Made by a program: the position numbers and the translations under genes | In this document: positions 35,917-43,649 of the stretch, piece by piece | Numbering within the stretch: the stretch's first letter is position 1 | Layout of the letters: each line of letters begins with the position of its first letter | The notes under the pieces: model-generated | The model's database searches: none | Told to the model about the DNA's origin: nothing | Seen by the model: only the letters and a program-made list of their open reading frames with translations | Assembly (NCBI RefSeq): GCF_000012985.1 | Contig: NC_007645.1 | Span: forward strand, 3,928,581-3,992,580 | Reading direction: 5' to 3' | Source: Hahella chejuensis KCTC 2396 | Lineage (GTDB): Bacteria > Pseudomonadota > Gammaproteobacteria > Pseudomonadales > Oleiphilaceae | DNA length: 64,000 nt

Positions 35917-36112
35917 GGTTTTCACCTTCCCGGGACGGCGCCCGGCGTTCATTTCTTCCATCTCTTCCATCTGCAATGGACTCGCGGCAGTCAGGAGCAG
36001 CCAGGAACGGCAACGCCGTTCGCTAACGCCAGACTCTCCCGCCCTATAACGGTAAAGCCGCGTCGACTAACGAAATTTCCGCTCTGTCTGCATCAGTGTT
36101 GTTTTACATAAT

Positions 36113-36165
36113 AATAATGATTATCATTTGCATTCAATAGTTATTTGCGAATGATTCTCATTTAG
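36113..36165. promoter_or_regulatory. Two Fur-box-like sites between the biosynthesis operon and the TonB receptor
   Basis: AATAATGATTATCATTTGC at 36113-36131 agrees with the 19-bp Fur consensus at 15 positions by my count. GCGAATGATTCTCATTTAG at 36147-36165 agrees at 12. Their centres are 34 bp apart. They sit between the divergent fes-like and receptor genes and would repress both when iron is plentiful. Confidence 0.85.
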
Positions 36166-36334
36166 ATAATCATCCGTCCGCACTGCGCCGGTTTCCGATG
36201 CAGATAGTCAGGAATGCCTGCGGACATCACCCGAGGTCGTCATCCACCCTCCTCTTCGATCGCATTAACAGGGAGCCAAGCACAGGGCGCGTCCGCCAGC
36301 GGCGCACAGCAATTACCAACTATCTGGGGAGACA

Positions 36335-38452
36335 ATGATGTTCCTGTTTCGGGATAAACGATCGAATCCACGCCTGCATCCCTTGGCGTTCGCCACCAAA
36401 GTCGCCGTCGCTACGCTCGCAGGAGGCATGGCCGCCCATGCTGCGGCGGAAACCCTTGCACTGGCGCAGCCGGATCGCGTCAAACAGTCAGCAAGCACCA
36501 CCCTGGCGCCGGTGGTGGTGACCGGTGAAAAGATCGACCGCGACCTGCAGGAGTCCACCAGCGCCGTCACCGTACTGGACGACCTAAAAGTGGACTCCGG
36601 CGAGACGCAGTCTGTCTTCGAGGTGGTGGATAAAGTGCCGAACATGATTGCGAACCCCTACGGCGTTCCCAACATCCGGGGCGTGGAGGGCTCCGGCGCG
36701 GCGAACGGCAGTTTCGCGCTGGTGGCGGGCTCGCGCCCCAAAGTCAGCACCAGCGTCGATGGCGTTTCAGAATCCTGGTTCGGCCAGGAGTATGTAGACG
36801 CTAATTTATGGGACGTGCAGCAGGTGGAGGTATTACGCGGACCGCAATCCACCACTCAGGGTCGCAATTCCATCGGCGGCGCTATTGTCGTGCTGACCAA
36901 AGACCCGACTTATCATTGGGAAAGCGCCATTCGCGCTGGCTATGAAACCGCCGACAGCAAGCAGCAACTTGCGTTGATGACGTCCGGTCCTCTGATCGAC
37001 AACGAACTGGCGTTCCGCCTCGCCGCCAGCGCATCTCAGGGCGAGGGTTATATCGACTACCCTATCAGCGATCAGGAATGGCCCTGGGACCCGTCTGAGT
37101 CCAAACGCTACAACCTGCGCGGCAAATTACTTTGGGAGCCTTCCGCTTTGTCCGGCCTGTCGGTGAAGTTCACTGCGACGCACCGCAGTCAGGAGGGCGA
37201 ATACCTCAATTTCGTCAACGGCGACTTCTTTGACTATGAGCTGAACGGAGACGTGTCCAACACCCGTTATCAGGACTCGGACAGCGCCAGCTACGCCCTG
37301 GACGTTCAATACGCTCTCAATGACGCGCTAACCGCTTACCTGACCTTGAACCACGCCGACACCAACGCCAAGTTTGAGGAGTACGCTTCCCGCGTGAGGG
37401 ATATCGATCTGAGACTGGATCTGGAAGAGCGAAGCAACTCGCTGGAAGGCCGTCTGGTGTATGACCCTGCGTCGGGCTCGTTAAGCGGCGTGGTGGGCGT
37501 CTATCTGTTCAAGCGCACCCAGGACCTCGCCGTGGTTCCCGCAACCTTCACCGGGGATGACGATGTCAGCACCGTCGCGGTTTATGGTGACGCCACCTTC
37601 GCGCTGACGGATCGTCTCGATCTGATTTTGGGCGGCCGGGTGGAACGGGAAAGCCAGGAACGCAATATCCTCGCCTGGCCGGATACCAGCTATGAAGGCC
37701 GCTTACTGACCGATATCGGCGAAACCATGTTCCTGCCCAAGGCCGGCGTCAGCTATCAGGCGACGCCGCAAACCACGTTGGGTCTGGTGGTGCGAAAGGG
37801 CTACAACCCAGGCGGCGGCTCGTTGGACTGGGATGACAGCAGCTTCTATGAGTATGACAAAGAAGAAGTTATTACCTATGAAGCCAGCAGCCGCTCCAGT
37901 CTCTGGGACAATCGCATGACGGTGGGCGTCACGCTGTTCGCCAATGAGTACGACGGGTATCAATCCATTCTCAACCGTCGTTTCGTGAATATTCCACAAG
38001 GCCGCAGCTACGGCCTGGAGGTGGAAACCAACGCGCAGGTGGCGGCGGGACTTGAAGTATTCGGCTCCGTGGGCCTGCTGAAAACGGAAGTCACCGAGGC
38101 CGTCGCAGGCGGGCCGGACATCAAAGGCAACGAATTCAGCTACGCCCCGAGCGTCAACGCCAACCTGGGCTTCACCAAGTATTTCGACCAGGGCTACTTC
38201 GCCGGGGCTGACGTCAGCTACGTCGGCGAATACTACTCCGACGTCACCAACAACGACGACCTGACCGCCGGCGATTACGTGATCACCAACGTCAACGCCG
38301 GCTACGAAAACGACGACTTCACCGTGCGCCTCTATGTGAAAAACCTGTTCGACGAAGAAGTCCTCTACCGCCAGACAACCACCTGGGCCACCACCGAAGC
38401 CCAGATCGGCCCCCCCCGCACCGCGGGCATCGTGGTCGACTACCGACTCTAG
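36335..38452 (+). CDS. TonB-dependent siderophore receptor
   Basis: 705-aa outer-membrane receptor. The signal peptide ends near AAHA-AA (about residue 38). A TonB-box-like TLAPVVVTGEK follows, then the plug (NIRGVEGSG, VDGVSESWF, VEVLRGPQSTTQGRNSIGG) and a 22-strand barrel ending in an aromatic-poor VVDYRL. GGGGA lies before ATG 36335. Divergent from the esterase-MbtH-NRPS operon under shared Fur-like sites, so it most likely imports the siderophore made here. A strong terminator lies about 90 bases downstream. Confidence 0.93.
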   Translation: MMFLFRDKRSNPRLHPLAFATKVAVATLAGGMAAHAAAETLALAQPDRVKQSASTTLAPVVVTGEKIDRDLQESTSAVTVLDDLKVDSGETQSVFEVVDKVPNMIANPYGVPNIRGVEGSGAANGSFALVAGSRPKVSTSVDGVSESWFGQEYVDANLWDVQQVEVLRGPQSTTQGRNSIGGAIVVLTKDPTYHWESAIRAGYETADSKQQLALMTSGPLIDNELAFRLAASASQGEGYIDYPISDQEWPWDPSESKRYNLRGKLLWEPSALSGLSVKFTATHRSQEGEYLNFVNGDFFDYELNGDVSNTRYQDSDSASYALDVQYALNDALTAYLTLNHADTNAKFEEYASRVRDIDLRLDLEERSNSLEGRLVYDPASGSLSGVVGVYLFKRTQDLAVVPATFTGDDDVSTVAVYGDATFALTDRLDLILGGRVERESQERNILAWPDTSYEGRLLTDIGETMFLPKAGVSYQATPQTTLGLVVRKGYNPGGGSLDWDDSSFYEYDKEEVITYEASSRSSLWDNRMTVGVTLFANEYDGYQSILNRRFVNIPQGRSYGLEVETNAQVAAGLEVFGSVGLLKTEVTEAVAGGPDIKGNEFSYAPSVNANLGFTKYFDQGYFAGADVSYVGEYYSDVTNNDDLTAGDYVITNVNAGYENDDFTVRLYVKNLFDEEVLYRQTTTWATTEAQIGPPRTAGIVVDYRL

Positions 38453-38539
38453 AGTGAGACTGCGCTCACCCCTACCCTAGAGCGCAGCAGACCGCCAAGG
38501 ACGGCCGCAGCTGCAAACCTGCAATCAAAGTCTGTTTTT

Positions 38540-38565
38540 GGGTGAGCGATGCTCACCCTTTTTTT
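38540..38565 (+). terminator. Intrinsic terminator after the TonB receptor
   Basis: GGGTGAGC-GAT-GCTCACCC forms a perfect 8-bp stem with a 3-base loop, followed by seven T residues. Confidence 0.93.
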
Positions 38566-38676
38566 GTGCTTCACCTGAAACCTTTGACTCTTCAACCCTC
38601 TACTGTAATTAGAGGATTAATAGATTTATCACTCCGCCAGACTGCGGATAATTGCAGGAAGATGGCGACGAGGATT

Positions 38677-38769
38677 CTATCGCTCAATGGCCGAGGCTAA
38701 TGGCTTGGCTCCTCTTGAAATAGAGCTGCCCAAAGAAGTGAAAACCACCTCATTCTGTTCCATCATCAT
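38677..38769 (-). pseudogene. Duplicated 3' fragment of the 39178-39615 gene
   Basis: The minus strand encodes MMMEQNEVVFTSLGSSISRG, which parallels MMMEPSEVVFISLES near the end of the 145-aa protein at 39178-39615. Only the last 30 codons are present. A dispersed palindromic element sits directly upstream (38813), suggesting the truncation point. Non-functional relic, or the end of an older tandem copy. Confidence 0.6.
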
Positions 38770-38812
38770 ACCCCCTTTAGGAGAGTGACTTATTCTTTTA
38801 GTCGCCCGGGGA

Positions 38813-38841
38813 GGCCCTTCGACAAGCTCAGGGCGAACGGT
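38813..38841 (+). repeat. REP-like dispersed palindromic element
   Basis: GGCCCTTCGACAAGCTCAGG followed by GCGAACGG, short form of the element also at 5428, 19301, 23828 and 39034. It and the copy at 39034 are inverted with respect to each other. Confidence 0.85.
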
Positions 38842-39033
38842 GGAGGGATCAATTTGGAGGAGATGGTTGGACGTTGACTTTACTGATTCATAGAACGGGA
38901 AGCTGACCATGGCATGGTATCGCCGAGGGGGGCAAAGCTGCTCGCCTGGAACATTGAACGTTACTTATGCCTCGGAAAGACGAAAGCCCAACCGCCAATT
39001 AATCGTATCCGAAACCTCCCCGCTCTCACTTCC

Positions 39034-39072
39034 CCCGTTCGCCCTGAGCTTGTCGAAGGGCTTTCCAGAGCG
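39034..39072 (-). repeat. REP-like dispersed palindromic element, inverted copy
   Basis: CCGTTCGCCCTGAGCTTGTC then GAAGGGC and TTTCCAGAG, the reverse of the copy at 38813. A decayed copy (CCCTTCTACAAGCTCAGG) follows at about 39154. The stretch 38842-39177 holds no supported gene. Confidence 0.85.
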
Positions 39073-39177
39073 TTAATTCATAGACGATTATCCCCTGTCT
39101 CCATTACGCGCCCTGAAGAAACAGCATAACTTTTCCCTCTGCCACCCAGGAATGCCCTTCTACAAGCTCAGGAAAAC

Positions 39178-39615
39178 CTAACACGCGCCCAATAGATGTT
39201 TAAGCCGCTCATTAGCGCTCTCCAATGAGATGAAAACGACCTCGCTCGGCTCCATCATCATTTCAGAGTCTACGAGTGATATAAGGCCCTCTTGAGCCAT
39301 TTCGCCGGCAATCACCAACGTCTCTAATTCCCGCTCGCAACCCGCAGCGATGACGCCCGCCATCGCATCTCCCCACTCGTATGTGAGTTTTGAAAAGTCA
39401 AACACCAGCGCGTCTGGATCAGCAAAGGCAATGGAGGCATGGGTCATCGCGGTCATGTATCTGGCGTCGGTATTGCCCTTACATCCATATCCGTAGGTAC
39501 CGGAAAAACGCATCAGCAATACAGTTTTTTCAAACTCACCCTTCAATGTATACAGCATAGGCTGGCAATCAATGTTATGTTCAGGGGCGATATTCAACGG
39601 CTGTATTTCATTCAT
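39178..39615 (-). CDS. Hypothetical protein, parent of the 38677 fragment
   Basis: 145 aa with no signal peptide or membrane segment. The centre (DPDALVFDFSKLTYEWGDAM) has the look of an alternating beta-alpha fold such as STAS or crotonase-like proteins, but no catalytic motif is clear. Its last 30 codons are duplicated about 500 bases downstream. Followed upstream by two Nudix genes in the same direction. Confidence 0.6.
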   Translation of the reverse strand: MNEIQPLNIAPEHNIDCQPMLYTLKGEFEKTVLLMRFSGTYGYGCKGNTDARYMTAMTHASIAFADPDALVFDFSKLTYEWGDAMAGVIAAGCERELETLVIAGEMAQEGLISLVDSEMMMEPSEVVFISLESANERLKHLLGAC

Positions 39616-39621
39616 AAACGC

Positions 39622-40092
39622 TTACTTCAATTCGTTGATGTGGATGAACTCAACTTCCTGCGGCAGCGCCGTCAGTCGTTCTTTGAGAAATTGCGGCCAT
39701 AGATTTAGTGAGGCGACGTCCGCCAGTTTAACCCAGCGAAATACGATGTTGACGTCTTGCTCCAGTCCTCTGACGTCTTGGCCGAAAGGGATGGCGTTTG
39801 GGTCTTGCAGTGTAGTCAGGTAGTAGGTGGCGATTTCGTGGCTTTTCACGCCGCCGCGGGCGTAGAAGTCTTCCACGAACCAGAGAGGTCGGACGATGTT
39901 GGCGGCGACGCCGAGTTCTTCCTCCAGTTCGCGGATAAGGGTGGTGTGGGAGAATTCGAAGAATTCCACTTTGCCGCCCGGCAGCGCCCAGAAGTCGCCT
40001 TTGACGACTTTATGCAGCAAAACATGGCCATTGTGGATGATCACCGCCACGCTGCGGAATTTGAATCGCTTATCGCCGCTCTCGAATTTCAA
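39622..40092 (-). CDS. Nudix hydrolase, copy 1
   Basis: 156 aa. Complete Nudix box: G-KVEFF-E-FSHTTLI-RELEEELGV, fitting Gx5Ex7REUxEExGU, preceded by VLLHKVVKGDFWALPGG. Nudix enzymes cleave nucleoside diphosphates linked to another group; the substrate cannot be told. It lies 6 bases after the next gene's start region in the same direction and is about half identical by eye to the neighbouring copy 2, so the pair arose by tandem duplication. Confidence 0.9.
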   Translation of the reverse strand: MKFESGDKRFKFRSVAVIIHNGHVLLHKVVKGDFWALPGGKVEFFEFSHTTLIRELEEELGVAANIVRPLWFVEDFYARGGVKSHEIATYYLTTLQDPNAIPFGQDVRGLEQDVNIVFRWVKLADVASLNLWPQFLKERLTALPQEVEFIHINELK

Positions 40093-40174
40093 CGTCCCTC
40101 TCCTCTATTAAGCAGTTCCCAATGCCCTTTCGCTCAATAGCGCACCCATGAGCGAAACGCGGGGGAGCCAATAA

Positions 40175-40651
40175 TCAGCTTTCGATTTCATTCACTGTCA
40201 GAAACTCAACGCCTTCAGGCAGGGAGCGCAGGCGGGTTTTGAGGAAGTCGGGCGCCAGTTCGATTGAGTCCAGTTCACTCAGCTTGAACCAACGGAAGAT
40301 CAGGTCGACATCTTCCTCCACGCCCGGAAAATCCACATTAAAAGGAATGACGTCAGGATCGGCCAGCTCAGTGAGATACAGCGTGGCGATTTCGTGGAAA
40401 CGCGTCTGCTGATACTGGAAAAAATTCTCTACGTACCAGAGAGGGCGAATCACGCGAGCCGTCATCCCCAGCTCTTCCTCCACTTCCCGCGCCAGGGTAT
40501 CGCTGGAGAATTCGAAGAACTCCACGCGACCGCCCGGCAACGCCCAGAAATTGTCCTGCACTGCTTTATGCAGCAGCACGTGATCCTGATGCATAATCAC
40601 CGCAGCGCTGCGGAAATTAAAGCGGTTGTCGCCAACATCAAACTTCAACAT
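40175..40651 (-). CDS. Nudix hydrolase, copy 2
   Basis: 158 aa with Nudix box G-RVEFF-E-FSSDTLA-REVEEELGM and the same N-terminus (MLKFDVGDNRFNFRSAAVIM) and C-terminus (LPEGVEFLTVNE) pattern as copy 1. Separated from it by 82 bases. Differences are spread along the whole length, so the duplication is not recent. Probably an ADP-ribose or nucleotide pyrophosphatase-type enzyme; substrate unknown. Confidence 0.9.
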   Translation of the reverse strand: MLKFDVGDNRFNFRSAAVIMHQDHVLLHKAVQDNFWALPGGRVEFFEFSSDTLAREVEEELGMTARVIRPLWYVENFFQYQQTRFHEIATLYLTELADPDVIPFNVDFPGVEEDVDLIFRWFKLSELDSIELAPDFLKTRLRSLPEGVEFLTVNEIES

Positions 40652-40673
40652 GGTTTACTCCTTGAAAACCGGT

Positions 40674-41033
40674 CTAAATATTTTCTCCAAATCGCCACAG
40701 CACGCCGCTGGGGTCCGTCAGGGTAAAGTCCAGCATGCCCCAGGGCTGCTCCATCACTTCAGAGAGACGAACCTCGTATTTCTCTACTACGCCCGACTCC
40801 ATCACCTTCTTCCGCCAGGCGTGAATGTCCTTCACCAAGACATGCATCATGAAGTTTTCAGCGTGTTCCTGACGATAAAAGTCCTGCAGTAAAAAGCTGC
40901 AATTCCCATGATGGAAATAAGCGACGCCGCCGCCATCCGAAGCCTGAGTGAAACCCAGGTCTCGATAGAAGGCTTTGGACTGCTCATAGTCTTTTGCGGG
41001 GACAAAGGCTTTGATTTCTACGATCTCTTCCAT
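40674..41033 (-). CDS. VOC (glyoxalase/bleomycin-resistance) family protein
   Basis: 119 aa with two beta-alpha-beta-beta-beta modules: FVPAKDYEQSKAFYRDLGFT in the first and MLDFTLTDPSGVLWRFGE in the second. It is a single VOC domain that would dimerise. Function may be glyoxalase-like or binding of a small toxic molecule. Same direction as the Nudix pair, 22 bases upstream of copy 2, so likely one transcript. Confidence 0.85.
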   Translation of the reverse strand: MEEIVEIKAFVPAKDYEQSKAFYRDLGFTQASDGGGVAYFHHGNCSFLLQDFYRQEHAENFMMHVLVKDIHAWRKKVMESGVVEKYEVRLSEVMEQPWGMLDFTLTDPSGVLWRFGENI

Positions 41034-41396
41034 AGCGATTCCTCTTGCGGAGAAGTGAGCGGAATGGCGCCGCTGGCCAACGGCGCTGCGACAGGTTGTG
41101 AAAGTCTACTCTTTTTAGATTTAAATCATAACCTTATCACCGAGCACGGCGATAACTACAGCAGAAAGAAAAGGGCAAGGCGTCGCGGTTTTTCCTGGAT
41201 GACGTGTAAGCCTTCCATCACCCAGGGCCACGCCGCCGGACAACAGGCGGTCAGCTCTTTTCACAAGCACTACCTGAACCGCTTCACTAGCTCATTCCTG
41301 ACCCTGGACATAGGGGACGGCGGCGTGTACGACGGCAGTTTTTACTTCGTTGTGGTCGCCGCGTTTTATCCCGCCAGATTTACCCTATCCGCGAAC
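41034..41396. other. Gap, possibly decayed coding sequence
   Basis: About 360 bases between two minus-strand genes. On the plus strand a frame around 41200-41390 reads protein-like text (FLTLDIGDGGVYDGSFYF) but has no start or ribosome site and runs into the antisense of the next gene. I regard it as a possible relic, not a gene. Confidence 0.3.
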
Positions 41397-41969
41397 TCAT
41401 CCCACCAGCAACGGAAACGCCACTTCCCCCGCCGCCGACGCCCAGTTGCGCACCAGTTCCGCCACCATGGCGTTGGTGCTGGTCAGCCGTACGCCGGCGC
41501 GCTCCATACGTCGCCAGGACATTTCTTCCGCGATTTGGTTGGTGGAGCCGCAGGCGTCGCACACGACCTGTACGTTAAAGCCTTCCTCCAGCGCGCTGAT
41601 GGCCGGGGACACCATGCATACATCCGTGGTCACGCCGGCCATGACGAAATTGCGTTTACCGGTTTGGCGGCACGCTTCCGCAAACGCAGGATCATCCCAG
41701 GCGTTCACTACGCCAATACGCTTGATGCGGACGGCGAACGCGTCCGGGGCGATTGCTTCCAGTTCCGGCATCAGAGGGCCTTGCACGTCGACATTGGTTT
41801 CCTGGCTGGAAGTGAGCACCAACGGCATGCCCACGCCCTTGGCGAATGACGCCAGAATGATCACATTGCGCCGCAACAGCTCCAGGGGCGTAGTGGACGC
41901 CCAAGTGTTAGTGCCGGTCTGGTGATCGATAAGAATCATCGCGGTGTCGTCAATGTTAAAGCGCTGCAT
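41397..41969 (-). CDS. Isochorismatase-family hydrolase (YcaC-like)
   Basis: 190 aa cysteine hydrolase. Catalytic triad positions visible: Asp in ILIDHQTG, Lys in RIKRIGV, and Cys in VMAGVTTDVCMV, with the cis-peptide VTTD motif. It is the YcaC-like type rather than a true EntB isochorismatase: no aryl-carrier domain follows and it is not in the siderophore operon. Divergent from a LysR gene 109 bases away, probably its regulator. Confidence 0.87.
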   Translation of the reverse strand: MQRFNIDDTAMILIDHQTGTNTWASTTPLELLRRNVIILASFAKGVGMPLVLTSSQETNVDVQGPLMPELEAIAPDAFAVRIKRIGVVNAWDDPAFAEACRQTGKRNFVMAGVTTDVCMVSPAISALEEGFNVQVVCDACGSTNQIAEEMSWRRMERAGVRLTSTNAMVAELVRNWASAAGEVAFPLLVG

Positions 41970-42078
41970 CTCAGTTACCTCGTTAGTGGAGTCAGTGAGA
42001 TACTACATTGATCCATTTGAAAGATAATGGCCGCGATTGCTATTCTCTTTTTCATATTCGCAACAATAACCAGCCACT

Positions 42079-42969
42079 ATGAAAGACCTGTCCGCCCTGC
42101 AAAATGTCGCCCTGTTTGTGGAGGTGGCGCGCACTCGCAGCTTCAGCCGCGCCGCGGAGAATCTGGGTCTGTCGACAGCCACCCTGTCCCGACGCATCCG
42201 CGCGCTGGAGCGTGAGTCGGGAATCAGCCTGTTCACCCGCACCACTCGCCGCGTCGAGCTGACCGAGGCGGCGCGGCGGTACTTCGAGCGTTGCGAACGT
42301 CTGGTGGATGAGGCTTTCAGCGCTCAGGAAGCCCTGTTCGAAGAAGCCAAGCGCCCGCAAGGCACGCTGCGTCTGTCCATGCCGGTGGACCTGGGCGTCC
42401 ACTATATCGCCCCCTTGCTGCCGGAGTTCGCCCGTCGCTATCCGGGCATTGATTTCGAAATCGACCTTTCGCCGCAACATCGCGATCTGGCCAGCGAGCA
42501 GATCGATATAGCGATCCGCCTTGGCGTGGTGAAGGATCAGAACCTAGTCAGCCGACGCATCGGCTGGATCGAGCAAGGCCTGTTCGCCTCCCCGACTTAC
42601 CTGCAACGTCAGCCCGCGCCCTCGCACCCCGAACAACTCAGCGACCACGACTGTATTATCATCGGCGCGCAAGCACAGGCGGTCTGGCGTCTTCAGCGCG
42701 CCAATGAAACCGTAGAGGTTGCGGTTAAAGGCCGCTTCGCCGTCAACAATGTAAGCCTGATGCGCGTGCTGGCGGAACGAGGATTCGGCGTCGCCAGTCT
42801 GGCCACTGTGCTGGCCCGCGACGCGCTGGCTGAAGCGCGCTTGATACCCATACTGACGGACTGGACAGTACCCCGACTGCCTGTGCAGGCGGTCACTTCC
42901 TCGCGCCTGCCAACCGCCTGCGCAAAAGCGTTTATCAGTTATCTGGCCGAGCGCTTCACCTCCATTTGA
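42079..42969 (+). CDS. LysR family transcriptional regulator
   Basis: 296 aa. The N-terminal helix-turn-helix reads VEVARTRSFSRAAENLGLSTATLSRRIRALE; substrate domain about residues 90-290. The type is that of LysR regulators divergently placed beside the gene they control, here the YcaC-like hydrolase. Confidence 0.9.
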   Translation: MKDLSALQNVALFVEVARTRSFSRAAENLGLSTATLSRRIRALERESGISLFTRTTRRVELTEAARRYFERCERLVDEAFSAQEALFEEAKRPQGTLRLSMPVDLGVHYIAPLLPEFARRYPGIDFEIDLSPQHRDLASEQIDIAIRLGVVKDQNLVSRRIGWIEQGLFASPTYLQRQPAPSHPEQLSDHDCIIIGAQAQAVWRLQRANETVEVAVKGRFAVNNVSLMRVLAERGFGVASLATVLARDALAEARLIPILTDWTVPRLPVQAVTSSRLPTACAKAFISYLAERFTSI

Positions 42970-43054
42970 ATCCAGCCGCTCCCAGACCTTTGATCTGAGT
43001 CAGATTCCCCGCAAATACCTCTTTGGTGTACTGGATTCACTTAATAATAGCGTT

Positions 43055-43079
43055 AAGAATAGGAAAGATTCTCAATCTC
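43055..43079. promoter_or_regulatory. Weak Fur-box-like site upstream of feoA
   Basis: AAGAATAGGAAAGATTCTCA followed by ATCTC contains a GAAT/ATTC dyad and part of the Fur consensus, 23 bases before the first feoA gene. The match is much poorer than at 36113; listed because feo operons are usually iron-regulated. Confidence 0.35.
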
Positions 43080-43101
43080 ACTTTCATTTAAAGGCGGTCG
43101 T

Positions 43102-43365
43102 ATGAGCACGTTCGAGCATAAGCCTTTCCCTCTGGCGCTGGCGCAAGAGAGCGAAAGAGTGAAAGTTCATCTGTTACGCGGGGGCAAAAGCCTGGAAATG
43201 CGTTTGACCTCACTGGGGCTCAACGTGGGATGCGAGCTGATCGTGCTGCATCGCAAGGGCGCGGATCTGGTCGTCATTCGCGCCGATTCACGCCTGGCGT
43301 TGGGCGCCGGTATGGCGCAGAAAATCATGGTGGTGCGCGAAGGCGCCGCTGCAAGCCGTCACTGA
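43102..43365 (+). CDS. feoA: FeoA-family protein 1
   Basis: 87 aa, SH3-like FeoA fold: VKVHLLRGGKSLEMRLTSLG then GLNVGCELIVLHRKGADLVV and a final GAGMAQKIMV. FeoA supports ferrous iron uptake by FeoB. First of four genes; 16 bases before a second FeoA gene. Confidence 0.85.
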   Translation: MSTFEHKPFPLALAQESERVKVHLLRGGKSLEMRLTSLGLNVGCELIVLHRKGADLVVIRADSRLALGAGMAQKIMVVREGAAASRH

Positions 43366-43381
43366 GGAGAATCCCGCGACA

Positions 43382-43618
43382 ATGAGCAACGTCAGTCTCA
43401 AAGATCTCAAAGTCGGCGATCAGGGCCGCGTATTAGGCTTCGGCGAAGGCGGCAAAAATTATCGCCGCAAACTGTTATCCATGGGCTTGACCCCCGGCGT
43501 CGAATTCAGCGTCACCCGCTATGCGCCTATGGGCGATCCAGTGGAAATCCTGGTGCGGGGATTTCGCCTCAGCCTGCGCAAAGACGAAGCAGGCGGCATT
43601 CTGATAGAGAAAATCTAG
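43382..43618 (+). CDS. feoA: FeoA-family protein 2
   Basis: 78 aa with GDQGRVLGFGEGGKNYRRKL, LSMGLTPGVEFSVTRYAPMG and LRKDEAGGILIE, the classical FeoA pattern, closer to E. coli FeoA than copy 1. AGGAGAA lies before the ATG. Two different FeoA proteins precede FeoB here, where many operons have one. Confidence 0.9.
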   Translation: MSNVSLKDLKVGDQGRVLGFGEGGKNYRRKLLSMGLTPGVEFSVTRYAPMGDPVEILVRGFRLSLRKDEAGGILIEKI

Positions 43619-43649
43619 CCTTCTCTGAGTTCATTCATCTTGAATTCAG

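Noticed and set aside
40908-41849. 313-codon plus-strand frame
   Set aside because: Covers antisense of the VOC and isochorismatase-like genes; only the 41.2-41.39 kb middle reads protein-like and it has no start signal.
41397-41969. Isochorismatase-like gene as the EntB function for the siderophore
   Set aside because: It is of the YcaC-like type, lacks an aryl-carrier domain and lies in a separate unit with its own LysR regulator.
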